Source of the DNA: Isoetes taiwanensis | Lineage: Eukaryota; Streptophyta; Lycopodiopsida; Isoetales; Isoetaceae | Assembly (NCBI GenBank): GCA_021234155.1 | Contig: JAJEKV010000034.1 | Location: forward strand, 9,499,614 to 9,563,613 | Length of the DNA stretch: 64,000 nt | Direction: 5' to 3' | Shown here: positions 33,330 through 45,126 of the stretch, piece by piece | How positions within the stretch are numbered: position 1 is the stretch's first letter | Layout: each line of letters starts with the position of its first letter | Position numbers and translations under genes: made by a program | Notes under the pieces: generated by a model | What the model was told of the DNA's origin: nothing | The model's database searches: none | What the model saw: the letters and a program-made list of their open reading frames with translations, nothing else

Positions 33330-33906
33330 TTGTATATATAATGTTATATGTAGAAATACAGGTATAAATCATATTATATAAAATATATTATATGGATGGG
33401 AATATAGGAAAAAAATGACAGGTAAATCTACATTTTTAGCCTTTCAAGCGACGTGAAAATATTTTACTTGTCTTTCCTTTGACTGACATTTAACTATTTG
33501 ATGCCCTTCATATGCAAGGCAAAAACAAAGTCTACCTGTTTTGACGGGCAAAATAGCCCAAAACGGGAGTTAAAGCTATCAAATTTTAACATTCTATATA
33601 AAAAATCGCTCCCCATATATGTATCAATATACATAGGTACATATGCAAGAAAAAAACAAATACATGCAATTCAACCATGAAACAAATTATTGCGCTGTTG
33701 AGAGGCCCCTTATCAAAGAATATAGTGTGCAACTCTGATGGGATGGGGCTTCCTCGGATTGGTTGTCTCCACCACAAAAAGGGACGCTTCATTCCAAAGC
33801 CATAATTTCCAAATCATCAAGTTTCACAAAAACGAACCTAAAAGGAACTGCACAGAAACAAGAGCCAAGCCTACTATACATTCCTATTAATATGCCAATC
33901 TCTTCT
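33330..33906. other. AT-rich stretch, no gene seen
   Basis: Contains only short frames and simple AT-rich sequence up to the LTR start at 33907. Confidence 0.5.
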
Positions 33907-34722
33907 TGTTACGGTTTTTTAAAGCTGTGAGACCGTTTGGAGGGTAGTTAGGAACTTAGCCTCGGAGGTGCCACTGGTGGCATGAAAACGTCTAGGAACG
34001 TTCCAAAGGTTAGAAACTGCCTAGGGGCAGTATTGGTTAATTTGTTTTTGGCAATTCTTTCGTATGGAAAGTGAACATTTAATTAAAATGTTAAAATGGC
34101 CTTTTAAATGCCAAAACCATAGGGTTGAGCGGTCCTACGTGGCATCACGCGATTGGCCATGGCTATTCCTAAGGGAATTCGTCCTTCTGATTCGCGAACG
34201 ACAGCGAGGCTGCCGGATCTGCCTAAAAAGGCCCAGATCTGTTGATTGAGGGCACGATTTTGGGGCTGAGAAAAAGGCCCAAAGTCTTTTCAGGGGCTAA
34301 TCTTAGCCTTGCCACCAGTATATAGAGGATTGAGGCCGTTTTGAGATGGACATCGATTTTTGTAGCATAGCTTTTGGTGCTGCCTTGAAGATCGATTCCC
34401 TCCCTTCCTTTGATATTCTGCTGTGATTCGTCTTTAGGGATTGATCAGAGATCTATTGGGTCAGTTTTAAAGCTTCGTGATAGTTTTGGAGCCTTTTCCA
34501 TAGATTGTGAGTTTGCTCTGGGTTTGAGCAATACTGCACTGGCAGTATTAGTTCTTTTGATAAGAATTATTGAAGCTGGACTTCAAACTAATTAATCCTG
34601 GGGGTTAGTCGCGGTTTTCTGGGAACTCAAGGTTGAGGGGGAGTTTTGGGAACTCAAGGTTGAGGGGAACTCCAGGAGTTCTAGGTAGCACAATCAATCC
34701 TACTTTTTATAGGGCTGTAACA
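33907..34722 (+). mobile_element. LTR of a gypsy-like element (LTR-1), 816 bp
   Basis: Starts TGTTACGG and ends GGCTGTAACA, the expected TG...CA ends. A TATA-like AGTATATAGAGG lies near 34316, about where an LTR promoter would sit. It is followed after three bases by a tRNA-Met-like primer site. The first 490 bp are present again in inverted orientation at 35125-35616. Confidence 0.8.
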
Positions 34723-34725
34723 ATC

Positions 34726-34737
34726 TGGTATCAACGC
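34726..34737 (+). promoter_or_regulatory. primer-binding site (initiator tRNA-Met type)
   Basis: TGGTATCAACGC matches the usual plant TGGTATCAGAGC site with two changes, three bases after the LTR end. It marks the start of minus-strand DNA synthesis in LTR retrotransposons. Confidence 0.75.
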
Positions 34738-35124
34738 ATTTTTTGAGTCTACTGTTCTGATCCTCTGTGACAACTAACTAAGTTAGTTGTGCGATACAAA
34801 GATGCAGCTATGGTGATATTGTGATCATCCTTATTGCCATGATGATATTGGGATTATCATTCATACTATGGTAATGCTGTAACTATGTATTATGAACTCT
34901 AGTATTAAATAGGTATTCAAGATTAAGTTGCAGCCTTGTAAGAAGGTGTTAGCAGCTTAAATGTGGCCTAATGGTCACAAAGATCAGGAAGAACATCTTA
35001 GAAACACCTTGGAATTGCAACGATTGGATTTAGAAATTGGTTCTAAGACTCCTGGAGTGTTGAGAAGTGGATCAGAGGCTGTTGCAGAGTATTTAGTGCA
35101 AGCTGGATTTGCAGCTAAGGAAGA
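34738..35124 (+). mobile_element. internal leader and short gag-like frame of the LTR-1 element
   Basis: A leader leads to a frame from 34961 (MWPNGHKDQEEHLRNTLELQ...) of 55 in-family codons before it runs into the inverted LTR. The same segment is present again at 36581-36896, where the reading frame also starts with the NTLELQ segment. It could be the N-terminus of a gag protein; no zinc knuckle or enzyme follows. Confidence 0.5.
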
Positions 35125-35616
35125 GAGGGAATCGATCTTCAAGGCAGAACCAAAAGCTATGCTCTAAAAATCGATGTCCATCTCAAAATGGCCTCAATCC
35201 TTTATATACTGGTGGCAAGGCTAAGATTAGCTCCTAAAAAGCCTTTTTCCCAGCCCCAAAATCGCGCCCTCAATCAACAGATCTGGGCCTTTTTAGGCAG
35301 ATCCGGCAGCCTCACTGCCGTTTGCGAATCAGAGGGATGAATTCCCTTAGAATTAGCCATGGCCAATCGGGTGATGCCACATAGGCCCCTTCAACCCAAT
35401 GGTTTTGGAATTTAAAAGGCCATTTTAACATTTTAATTAAATGTTCACTTTCCATACGAAAGAATTGTCATTTAGAAATTATAATCAAGACTGTCCCTAG
35501 GCAGTTTCTAACCTTTGGAACGTTCCCAGAAATTCACATGCCACCTGGTGGCACCTCCTAGGCTAAGTTCCTAACTACCGCCCCTAGGTGGTCTCAGGCT
35601 TTTAAAAACTGTAACA
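35125..35616 (-). mobile_element. inverted, truncated copy of LTR-1 with polypurine tract
   Basis: This is the reverse complement of 33907-34403 with many base differences. On the minus strand it starts TGTTACAG at 35616, directly after a purine-rich tract (GGAGGAGGGAAGGAAAT, 35617-35632), so here it behaves as a 3' LTR of an element pointing left. It is cut off inside the LTR and joined to the plus-strand internal region. The join is an inverted-repeat rearrangement or nested insertion. Confidence 0.75.
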
Positions 35617-35801
35617 ATTTCCTTCCCTCCTCCTGGAACCTTGTCCTCAAGGTTAAGAGAAGTTAAAAGGAAAAGAACTACGTTACACAAAAGCAATCCA
35701 AGAAGCACCATGCTCAGTCCTTAATTGTTCGACACATAGAACATTGTTCGACACATAGAACAGGATGTGAGCTCCACACTTGCAAATACAACTTTGCTAA
35801 T

Positions 35802-36576
35802 CATGATGACATATTCAACAAAACTTAGACTTATTCAGATATAATAGAATGGGATATCATTTTAAGATTACATGTCATGTTTAATTTTTCTTGATACTTA
35901 TAATTTTTACAAGTTCTAATTATATAACTTTATCTTTAAATTTAAAGTATAATTGTTATAAAGACATAAACAATTGCTTTCTAAACTATTTTTTAGGTGA
36001 TCTTAACAAATAGATCAAGTGAAATAGATCTTAACAAATATAAAATTTGGCAATCAGGATAATTTGTAAATAAAATATAATAGTTTGATAAGTGAATGAC
36101 TTAAAATTATATGAGAATTTCACAATTTACAAACTCTTGGTACTTTAAAAATACTTTAAAACAAGTGTTAGATTAATATTAATTAAAATATAAAGTTTAT
36201 GTTTTAATAACAAATATTGAAAGATATATATTGAAAATTAATTAGAACTAAACAATTCAATTATTTTTTAATTAAAACATAAACGTAATCATTTGATATA
36301 TTTCATCTAAACTTTCTTTAAACATTTAAAAATAATAATATTTTAATCATAGAGTTCATCTTAGATGAAAAAATTAATTTTAAATAGATTAATTTAAAAA
36401 TTGGTGTAGAAAACAATTTTAAACACTGATAACTATCATACTTTTTATTTGAAGTTAAACTGAAAATTTTATAAAAATCAACAAGAGTTACAAATACATA
36501 TAATCTTATCATAGTATCTTTGAAGGGTATCTATTAGATTTGAATAAGTCTAAATTTTATTAAATATGTCATCATG
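35802..36576. mobile_element. AT-rich DNA element with about 45-bp terminal inverted repeats
   Basis: CATGATGACATATT at 35802 and AATATGTCATCATG at 36563-36576 are inverted ends. The match continues inward through AAAA.TTAGACTTATTCA and TAATAGA. The 775-bp interior is extremely AT-rich and non-coding. A MITE of uncertain superfamily is the best call; the target duplication is unclear because the right end abuts another palindrome. Confidence 0.75.
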
Positions 36577-36617
36577 GCAATAACGGTGATATTGTGATCA
36601 CCGTTATTGCCATGATG
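36570..36617. repeat. perfect 21-bp inverted repeat with 6-base loop
   Basis: CATCATGGCAATAACGGTGAT is followed by ATTGTG and its exact reverse complement. It overlaps the right end of the AT-rich element. The right arm belongs to the duplicated LTR-1 internal region, so the left arm is an extra inverted piece of the same sequence. Confidence 0.85.
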
Positions 36618-36896
36618 ATATTGGGATTATCATTCATACTATGGTAATGTTGTAACTATGTATTGTGAACTCTAGTATTAAGTAGGTATTCAAGATTAAG
36701 TTGCAGCCTTGTAAGGAGGTGCTAGCAACTTAACTGTGGCCTGGTGGTCACAAAGATAAGGAAGAGCATCTTAGAAACACCTTGGAATTGCAACATTTAG
36801 ATTTAGAAATTGGTTCTCAGACTCCTGGAGTGCTGAGAAGTGGATCAGAGGCTCCTGCAGAGTCTTTAATGCAAGCTGGATTTGCAGTTAAGAAAA
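36581..36896 (+). repeat. direct copy of LTR-1 internal region
   Basis: Matches 34812-35124 with scattered changes, including the NTLELQ frame and the SQTPGVLRSGSEA segment. The copy then continues into unrelated coding-like sequence (36897-37080) whose frame has VFLESSVCFELRNEDSLGAEI and no recognised family. Confidence 0.75.
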
Positions 36897-37482
36897 AGGG
36901 GTGTTGTTTTGCAGGTTTTCTTAGAAAGCTCTGTTTGCTTCGAGCTTCGCAACGAAGACTCCTTGGGGGCCGAGATTACCTTTGGAAAAGTTGCAGGGCG
37001 TTTGGTGAAGCGGTCGAGGAGCATCAATCGTCCAAAAAAGGGCCGGAATCCAACTACGTTGAAGCTTGCTGGCTGATAACGGGCTTCTAATTCCACCCTT
37101 TTATAACTTTAATAGTTCCTAATGTTAATATTATTAACTTAGTGAACTATTATCCATTACTAGCCGGGCTAGTACTCTCAAGGGCCTGGGGTTCTTGCAT
37201 GCAGCACAGGGTGTTGCAAAACCGCAACTGGGTTTGCTGGCTACGTGTACGCTTTGGAAGTGGACCGTTTGCCTTTGGCACTTTAGTGATGCTAAGCAGT
37301 TGCGTCGTGGGGAGCCGGGGGCTCAATGGTGGGAGGTAGACGAACTGCGTCCAACTTTGTTAGCCCCGGCAGTGAGGCTCCGGATCTGCCTAAAAAGGCC
37401 CGGATCTGTTGACTGAGGGCGTGATTTCCCTTAGGAATAGCCATGGCCAATCGGATGATGCCACGTAGCCCCATCAATCCAT

Positions 37483-38099
37483 GTCACATAATCTCACCTA
37501 GCTACACTTAGCTTAGGCCTAAACTACAATCTTGCCTAGTTTTCACAGTAGTGCACCCAGTGCAACACACAATAGAACCTTTCAATCTCGACTCCCAGAG
37601 TCGATTGATTGTTTTGAACAAAAGGTATTGTGTAATTCTATGTTGGCTTTTATTAAGCAATGGTTCAACCAGGATCTTTTTGGTTCAAAAGATTTAAGCA
37701 ATGCTTGAATAATTATGAGCAACACAGTAATGTTGCTTTAAATCATAATGATGTGTCCGTAATTGGATTGTGGAACAACTAATTATTGGTGTAGATAATT
37801 AGAATTCATTATGGAAATATAAGCAGGTGCTTGTTCTCCATTTCTTTCCTAAGAAGAGGGAGGAAAGGTTTTATGACATCGGCAATGAGCGCGTTGTGAA
37901 AGATTGGAATTCAACCTAAGTGTGTCTTGGGGTTACGAAAAATTCTTAATCTTCGACTACTCCATTCATGGAATTTCTAACTTAGGGTCAAGAATTGAAT
38001 GGATTAGAGCTCAATTGGAAGCTGGACTATTGGATTTGCAAAGTAAAAAGGTTGCCTAAATAATCTCAAGCTAAGTGTAGCTAGATGAGATTATGTGAC
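37483..38099. mobile_element. 617-bp element with about 38-bp terminal inverted repeats
   Basis: Left end GTCACATAATCTCACCTAGC and right end GCTAGATGAGATTATGTGAC are inverted and continue inward through TACACTTAGCTT / AAGCTAAGTGTA. Both sides are flanked by CAT (37480-37482 and 38100-38102), a possible 3-bp target duplication as in PIF/Harbinger or CACTA elements. No transposase is encoded. It inserted into LTR-1-related sequence (GGATCTGCCTAAAAAGGCC near 37381). Confidence 0.7.
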
Positions 38100-38639
38100 C
38101 ATGGGTTGAGAACTTATGATTAGAAGTTCATGAGTCGAAGTGTTGGAGATTATCTAGAAGATAATATATAGATGACCATAGCAAACCCTATAGGCATAGA
38201 GTTTCTTGAATTGTGCCTGAATTGTGATATAATCCTTACTTGAAGGATTGTTAATGCACATCAAGAAGATTGACTAAAGGGCATGGTGACTATGTCTGGG
38301 ACTAGTGCATTAGAGTCTTTTCTTGTGGAAAAAAAGTTATGTCCTAGTGGTTGATCCTTATGTTCATGTGCAATGCATCACAAAATCATATACTAGGTAT
38401 GGGAAGCTATGGGTCAAGTTTGCCAAGTTGTTACTTGGAGTTGAGTGTGCAATGTGTCAGGTTATGAAAGCCAAGGATAGTTGCATACTAAGATTGCCAC
38501 AAGCTTACTTACATGGAACCATTATGTAAGTGTGAGAGCATGAGTCACATTGCTCGAGACTGCTAGGCAGCGCACTTGGTTCTATTAAAGTTTGATCAAG
38601 TACCCTAGGGTGGTACTAGTGAAGTAGATATTATTAACC

Positions 38640-40073
38640 TAATGTGGTTAAAATATGCCATGTCTATATGGCATCTGTCTTACTGGCTCCTCAATGTAAG
38701 ATGAATGAGGTCGTGTGTATTGTCAGGAATTTCATCTGGGGTGGTACATTAAAAGGTGTTGTTGTTAAGGTATCCTGGGCTAAGTGCATCAAGCCTAAGG
38801 CAGCCGGTGGCTTTGGAATGTTGGACTTCTGTCTTCAAAGTCAGATCATGATCTCAAAGTTCATTTGGAGGCTCCTCCTTGTTAAAGATGACTCTCCTGG
38901 CTTAAGGTTGATGCGGCAATCACTTCTGCAGTGTCTCTCCTTCCACAAGACAACTATCAAGCCTAGTCTCCCATGGGCTTTGGTGTACCCTCTCCATCCA
39001 TATCCAAATGCTTGATGCGGTTAGATCTTTATTCCATGTTAATACCCAAGCTTGTGCTTCATTGTCAATGTCATGCTGGTACCAGGCTTCCCTTACAAGG
39101 TACGCATGATCAGCAGCCTTTATGTGCACTTGTACATCCAAAGCCAACGGCATTGGCGGCTAGCTAGGATTTTAACGATTGCAGCTTGGTATGATTCTGG
39201 TCATCTTTTGTCATGAAAAGCTTTCCGGACGAGATTTCTGTTATACAGATGGGATCGCCAAATTTGGACTGGGGTGGCTGATTTTTTCCATCCATTATGC
39301 AGCAACTACAGGCTGATGTGCCTATTTGGATATGTGATGCACGTGTTAAGCCAGAAAAGTTTGTTTCTTCCACGTACAGGCTACTTTTGGATTGTGAGCC
39401 TCTCCCCCCATCCCGACAGTGGCATCTTCAGGTTCGTCAACCACAGTGGAAAAGTCTTTGGATGTGGACATGGGATAAACTGCTTCACCCTAAAGTGTCG
39501 CGCTGCGATGGCAATTTCTCCATAGATGTATTCAAGTGAATGTCTTGGTTCACAAGATGAACCCTAGAGTCTCGAATCGTTGCCCTCTCTGTGGCCAACA
39601 TGTTGAAACTATTGAATACTGCTTCTTCTTATGCGATCGTCTACGGCCTGCTTGGGCGTGGTTGTTCACTCTTTTCAGTGTGTCTCTCACTAGCCAGCAG
39701 ATCTACTTGCACTTTATCCCCTTGTTTGGCCTAACTTGCATAAGCAGGCATTTCATTTTTGTTGGATTTTGTGGTCTGTCTGGCAGAGGCGACGTTCGTG
39801 TATTTACCAAGGTGCGCACATCTTTGATCAGCAGCTTCTTCATTGTGCTCAGCAGAAGATCACTAAAGCTTATCGTTGCCCATCTCTAGCTGATGATAAA
39901 AAAGAGATAATTCTGCAGACATATTTACGGTGTTCCTCTTATGCATAGACGGGTGTTTGTGCCTAGTTGGGTCAGCCTATCCACTAGGGTTTTATTCCTG
40001 TCTGTGCATTGTGTATTGTGCCTTTGTTCTTGTCAATGAAAAGAGTCTCGCGTCCTTCAAAAAAAAAAAAAAT
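38640..40073 (+). pseudogene. second L1 remnant (C-terminal ORF2) with poly(A) tail
   Basis: Broken frames carry IVRNFIWGGTLKGVVVKVSW and KPKAAGGFGMLDF (38700-38830), LLLDCEPLPPSRQWHLQVRQ (39380-39440), and the zf-RVT box NRCPLCGQHVETIEYCFFLC (39570-39640). These are in L1 ORF2 order. It ends with a run of thirteen A residues at 40059-40072. Frame changes and stops show it is older than the L1 at 15.1-17.05 kb. It lies inside gypsy-like internal DNA. Confidence 0.8.
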
Positions 40074-40808
40074 GCAACATGGTGGGACCATTGAAATGGT
40101 CCATGAGAAGTTAACTAAGTGGAAGGATTAACTACCCTACCATGTTGCTTCGAATTAAACCATGTAAATGATCTAAAGCGATCTAGTATATGTAGATTCG
40201 CGTAGAATTCTATGATATGTACTCAGTACATGAGTGCCTCAAAAAGGATTCTACTTTAAGTTGTTGCATGATGGAGAGGCAATTCTCATTTCCCCAGAAG
40301 TAGAATTGTTTGAATCTCCAAGTTAGAGTCAAACCTACGCAAGTTGAGGTCATCTTGAGGAAGATGATTGTGTCGACCTAAGAAATGATAATTTCTTAGT
40401 TATACGAACAATTTTCTTAACAATATGGTTAAGAAAAGTGCCAATGTTTATTCCGCATTATGCTAATCCCTTTTAAGGAAAAAGGCTGGGAATATTAGCA
40501 TATGAGTTAGCTTTGTTGGGGAAAACTAGATCAAGTACTGAGTGTTATAAAAGCTAACTATACGAACTATACTATGTTGGATAATGAGGCTATATTCCAT
40601 GATATAGTGTTCCTGTTAAACTCCACTGTAACCCGAATTGATTTTGGATGCTCCAATTTGTTCGAAAGTTGTACAATAAGGATATTCTTGGAATATCAAG
40701 GTCTAGTAGAGACATGAGAATTTCTAAGTGGCCATTAGGAGAATAAGTAATTGTACAATATATTTCCTATATTGAATCCTTAGTTAGACCTTGAGGACAA
40801 GGTTCTAA
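40074..40808. other. degenerate gypsy-like internal DNA, no usable frame
   Basis: The stretch between the L1 tail and the polypurine tract has no frame over about 65 codons. It lies where the 3' part of an LTR element should be, given the polypurine tract that follows. Confidence 0.4.
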
Positions 40809-40830
40809 GAGGGGGAGGAAATAAAGTGTT
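40809..40830 (+). promoter_or_regulatory. polypurine tract and LTR start
   Basis: AGAGGGGGAGGAAATAAAG followed by TGTTACAG is a polypurine tract next to an LTR start. It is preceded by CCTTGAGGACAAGGTTC, the same hairpin-like string found beside the inverted LTR-1 at 35.64 kb, so it belongs to a related element family. The far end of this LTR could not be found. Confidence 0.6.
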
Positions 40831-40859
40831 ACAGGTAATTTAGACCCTATGGAACGTCC

Positions 40860-42660
40860 ATAGTTGTGGAGTAGCGTCGATCGTACCACTGGGTGGTCTG
40901 GGATACGATTGACATGAGTAGATGGCTTGTATCTACTAAGTGCGGATAGTGAATTTTGTGATGGCAAAGTTCGTATACTTAAGTGGCAATAAAATCAAGG
41001 TTAAGGAGTCCATTGTTGTATGGGTTGACAGGACAATCATAATTGGTTAGGTCGATCTAAAGGTATATACCAAGGATGCAAAGTATAACTTTTTCTTTTC
41101 TTGCAAAGGCAAGGGTTCTTATTTTGAGGTTGCATCATTGAGTGTATGCCAAACTGCTCCAGGTCATACTAGTGCCTAATCAGGGATTTGGCTTGGATTT
41201 GGTTCTAGTTCCCCACGAATATATGTTGGCGAGTAGTGCTTGATACATTCTGGGCTAAGACAATCTAAACTTGCTTCTTGTGGTTAAGCCAGGCTGTGTA
41301 AAATATGAGATAGAATTGTGGGAAACTCATGGGAAGGAGGTACAACAAAAACTTAAGAATTACAATCTTGAAGTTTTTTTTGCTAGACCTAGCTGGTAGA
41401 GCTTACTGGTAAGCAGAATGCTCTGAACCAAGTTCTGGGTTAACACAAAGATAAACAAAATACACGAGTAGCCAGTTGTTAAGGCTCAATACCGCTCTAA
41501 AATGCAGATGGATAAGTATTTTAGGGAAGACTCTGTTAGTAAATTGTCAAACTTTTATTGAGATGTGAATGACATAGATTAACAAAGTTTTTTTCACAGA
41601 AGCTCTTGCAAAGCATTATGGGTTTAAGGGTGTAACTTGAGAAGAAAATTTGAGTCAGCACATAGCATAATTGAGTAAAACTACCTTAAATACTTTTTGA
41701 TATCCATGACACCGATAACAAGGGGGGTTTCATAAAAAGCATTGACATCTGTCTTCCCATTCCATGCATCTGTACTAACACATATTCTTTGGTTTGGATG
41801 GTGACAGGTTAGCTTTTCCCACCTGGATACGAGAAGATAAAATTTAATTGTAGATCAATTTAAGATAATGCATTATGCATCTGACTCATAAAAAAAATGG
41901 CAAGATGCTCAAATCTATAGGGGGGGGATTTTGGATGCATAAAGAAGGCCTTGTAAGATATAAATACTCATTCCCATGGTAAGATTTTGCATGGCTAACT
42001 ATAATATAGATCCCTTATAGGGAGGTTGCTAAGAAATGGCATATATCTGACTTATATATATTCTCATAAGGGGCTGCCTGGCTACTGATAATTGGGGCCA
42101 TCTCGGCCTCTGAATAGCCACGTGGCATATTGGACGGCTATGGGTCGTTGGTTTATTTCCACGGATGGGGGATGTGTGTTCTAATATCCATTGATGTGGC
42201 GACATGGCGGATCAGACGACCCTGCCTTCATTTTTTTTTCTCTTCGATTGATGTTTGCAGGTGACTCCGACCGAGCGGGACGTGCTTGGGGATTGGATGT
42301 CTGCGTGATGCTTCCACATGTTTGCCTGTGTCGCTGGCTTGCTGGTATTTTGATATTGTGTCGCTGATTTTGTTTGTGGCCCGCCTGTTTCTATGTATAT
42401 AGGGCAGAGCTACATAATTCAGCCTGGACACCGGTGCATCTAGGATTTTTAATCTGTTCTAGTTTCGCCATATATATTTTTGATCTTTTGGTTTCTCGCA
42501 ACGTTTTGTTGTTGAAATTTGGTTTTGCATCAAATTGAGATGTATCGAAGCTAGCATGACTGATCTATGGTGCTAAGCTCTGCATACTCTGAAGCTTGCA
42601 TGTTTGATACAGGCTAATATTCTTGGAATGACTTCCTTCCTCGTCTAAGCTAGCATGGCT
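40860..42660. other. no gene recognised; possible TATA box near 42.39 kb
   Basis: Only short frames occur. A TATA-like TGTATATAGGGCAGAG at about 42393 followed by a leader-like stretch could be a promoter or an LTR promoter, but no coding start follows before the chromovirus. Confidence 0.35.
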
Positions 42661-42670
42661 AATCTAGTGT

Positions 42671-42900
42671 TTTAACCCTAGCATTTGAAATCTATCTACA
42701 TTGCTTGAAACATTCTTAAGGACAGATACTTCTAAGCTTTAGTTATTGGAACATCAGATGGAGAAATGGTAAACAGACATCAGAAATGTCTTAAACCTGG
42801 CATTGCAAATCTATCTACACTGCTTGACAATGAACGTTCTTAAGGACAGATACTGTTGGGCTTTAGTTATTGGAACATCAGATGGAGAAATGGTGCTAAG
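42671..42900. repeat. about 120-bp tandem duplication next to the chromovirus
   Basis: Two copies share AAATCTATCTACA, TTCTTAAGGACAGATACT and TTAGTTATTGGAACATCAGA. A third, partial copy lies beyond the chromovirus at 48345-48410. So the chromovirus inserted in or beside an existing repeat array. Confidence 0.75.
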
Positions 42901-43193
42901 GTTTGCATCCTAAGCTAGCGTGCCTAATCTAGTGTTTTGACCCGAGCATGGTTTTTTACAGGTCTGAAGAATTCAAGAAGACGTGCTGGTAGAACATGCA
43001 CATTTTGGAGCTTCTGTGTGTGCTAGTTAAGGTGATGATTTGTGGAATTTGTACAATGTATTTTTGCTGTAAGAAGCATTCAGGCTTCTATTTAGGAAAA
43101 TTAAATTATTTGCTAGATTAGCATTTATTGTGTGTGGTTATTGTCTGGCCTGCTGCTAGTGAAGTTAGGGGCATTGTAAGCAGACAGTAGAAG

Positions 43194-43418
43194 TGCTATA
43201 TGCTAAGGACGTGGAGTCCAAAGATGGCTTTTAGGCCAAAGAGGGCCTTTAGTCCAAAAGGGGGCCTATGGTCCAAAGAGGGCTTTGGTCCAAAGATGGA
43301 CCAAAGGGGCGTGCATGCTATATAGTAGCTCGGGGGAGAGCTCTGGGGCAGCTGTGTCATAGCTGAGGGCTCGTGGTTGGGTGGTGAGATAGCGTGCCAC
43401 GTCAAGTGTCTGTCTTAG
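43194..43418 (+). mobile_element. chromovirus 5' LTR (about 225 bp)
   Basis: Starts TGCTATATGC directly after AGAAG. It contains a cluster of GGTCCAAAGA-type repeats that fold on themselves (CTTTGGTCCA against TGGACCAAAG) and a TATA-like GCTATATAGTAGC at about 43317. It ends just before the primer site at 43419. The last bases do not end in the usual CA, so the exact end may be a few bases earlier. Confidence 0.75.
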
Positions 43419-43430
43419 TGGTATCAGAGC
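43419..43430 (+). promoter_or_regulatory. primer-binding site, tRNA-Met
   Basis: TGGTATCAGAGC is the exact plant LTR-retrotransposon site complementary to initiator tRNA-Met. Confidence 0.9.
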
Positions 43431-43442
43431 AACAAGTTTCGA

Positions 43443-45126
43443 TGGCCGGTTCCCCTGCCAATGTTAACTTGGAAGATGAAGAGCTCAAAACGTAGTGGCA
43501 TCAAAACGGGTGCCAATGTCAAAATTGAATTCAAAAAAGTATTCCGCTGCCACTAGTGATGCGGATGAATTATTCGCGTGGCTTCGGGATTTGAATTCAT
43601 ATTTTGCTAAGACTAAGGATGACGAGGACACTCAGTTATATTTTGCTGAGCGTCATCTGGATGGGGTTGCAAAGGACTGGTGGCTCGATATCCAGAAGAA
43701 CCAGCCAGTCGATCAACCTATTGTTACCTTTGCGGAATTTGAAAAGCAAATCAAAAATCGTTTTTTGGGTCATAATTGGGAGCGCGATCTTATCGCGGAA
43801 TGGAATAAGTTGACCCAACAAAACATGGAAACTGTTCGATCTTTCGCCGCACGAGTTTTAAAGAAAGGACTTCAGCTTAGTAAAAATGATGCTGAGAAGT
43901 CTGAAAAACTCATGGGTGGGGTGCATCGTTGGGTACGGGCAAAGCTCGACCTGCAAGTTGCCAATCTTTCTTTTGGTGAGCTCTGTAAGATGGCAGAGAA
44001 AGTAGAGGAGGAAGGTTTGGCCCTTACTGAAGCCATTAATGCTCAACGTGGCCTCAAAGTTTCTATGAAAGAGGCGAGTGGTTTTCGGGATAAATCAATG
44101 GGATTTGCTCCAGGGTCTGGGCCATTCAAACGGCCGCACACAGACGTTGCAGATAATGAACCTGTTGGGGCCAAAGAGCCAAAGGAATCGTATCAAGCAC
44201 GCAAGAAGCGGCTTATGCGAGAAAATAAGTGTTTTGTTTGTTATTCAACTGATCATAAGTTTTATGAATGCCCTACTTATTTGGAAAAGAAGAAAGGGGA
44301 ACGAAAGGAAGCTACACCTACTCTTAAGTCTGGGACTAAGAAAGAGGATAAAAGTAAGAAAGTAGCTTCTGTTCGCGGAGATGGAAAAGGGAAGAAGGTG
44401 GCTACGGTCCGGGAAAAATCGGATATGGATTCTGTTGAGAATAGTAGTCTCTTACGATTTTGGGCTACTATTCAAGATCAAAAAGTACATGTCCTATTCG
44501 ATCCGGGCAGTGAGTTTGATTTTATTTCTGCTCGCTTGGTGAAAGAACTCAAATTAACTTCTATTCCTTTATCAAGTGATGTAGAATTAGCTTCTGCTTT
44601 CTTGAATGTTGCTCCTCCGCCTTCTTCATTTATGGTCAAGGATGTTGAATTTCAATTGCAGGGATATATCTGTAAACGTTCTTTCATGGTTTCTGACCTT
44701 GGAGGTATGGATATTATTCTAGGCATGCCATGGCATAAGGCTATTAATCCTCTTATAGATTGGAAAGCGGGTATTGTTATGTTATCCTTGGAAGGGGGTA
44801 AAAAGACCTTCAAGTTTGTGAAGGATGATATTGTATCCCCTATTCCCACAGTTTCTGTTGTACAGTTTAAACGTTTGGCAATGAAAACTCATTTTGTGTA
44901 TTTGGTGGTTTTGCGTTCTAAGTTAGAAGTATCCCCATTAAATGAGCGTCAAACAGTCTTTTTGCATTATTTTGATGATGTCTTTTCAAATGAAATTCCA
45001 CAAACTTTGCCACCCCAACGTTTGGAGGACCACAGGATTGATCTTCTTCCTGGGAAAGAACCTCCTAATCAAGCTCCTTATCGGAGAATGCATGGCCAAC
45101 AAGTTGAGATTAGGCGCCCGGCTTGA
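43443..45126 (+). pseudogene. chromovirus gag and protease
   Basis: The leader ATG at 43443 opens MAGSPANVNLEDEEL and hits TAG after 17 codons. The main frame (43495-45126, 543 codons) is one base out of phase, so a small indel separates them. Gag shows FAWLRDLNSYF and GVAKDWWLD (capsid region), then a CCHC zinc knuckle, CFVCYSTDHKFYEC, near residues 246-259. The protease has VLFDPGSEFDFIS, with DPG instead of the usual DSG or DTG, which may weaken catalysis. The frame ends by frameshift at the start of reverse transcriptase (LLPGKEPPNQAPYR). Confidence 0.85.
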
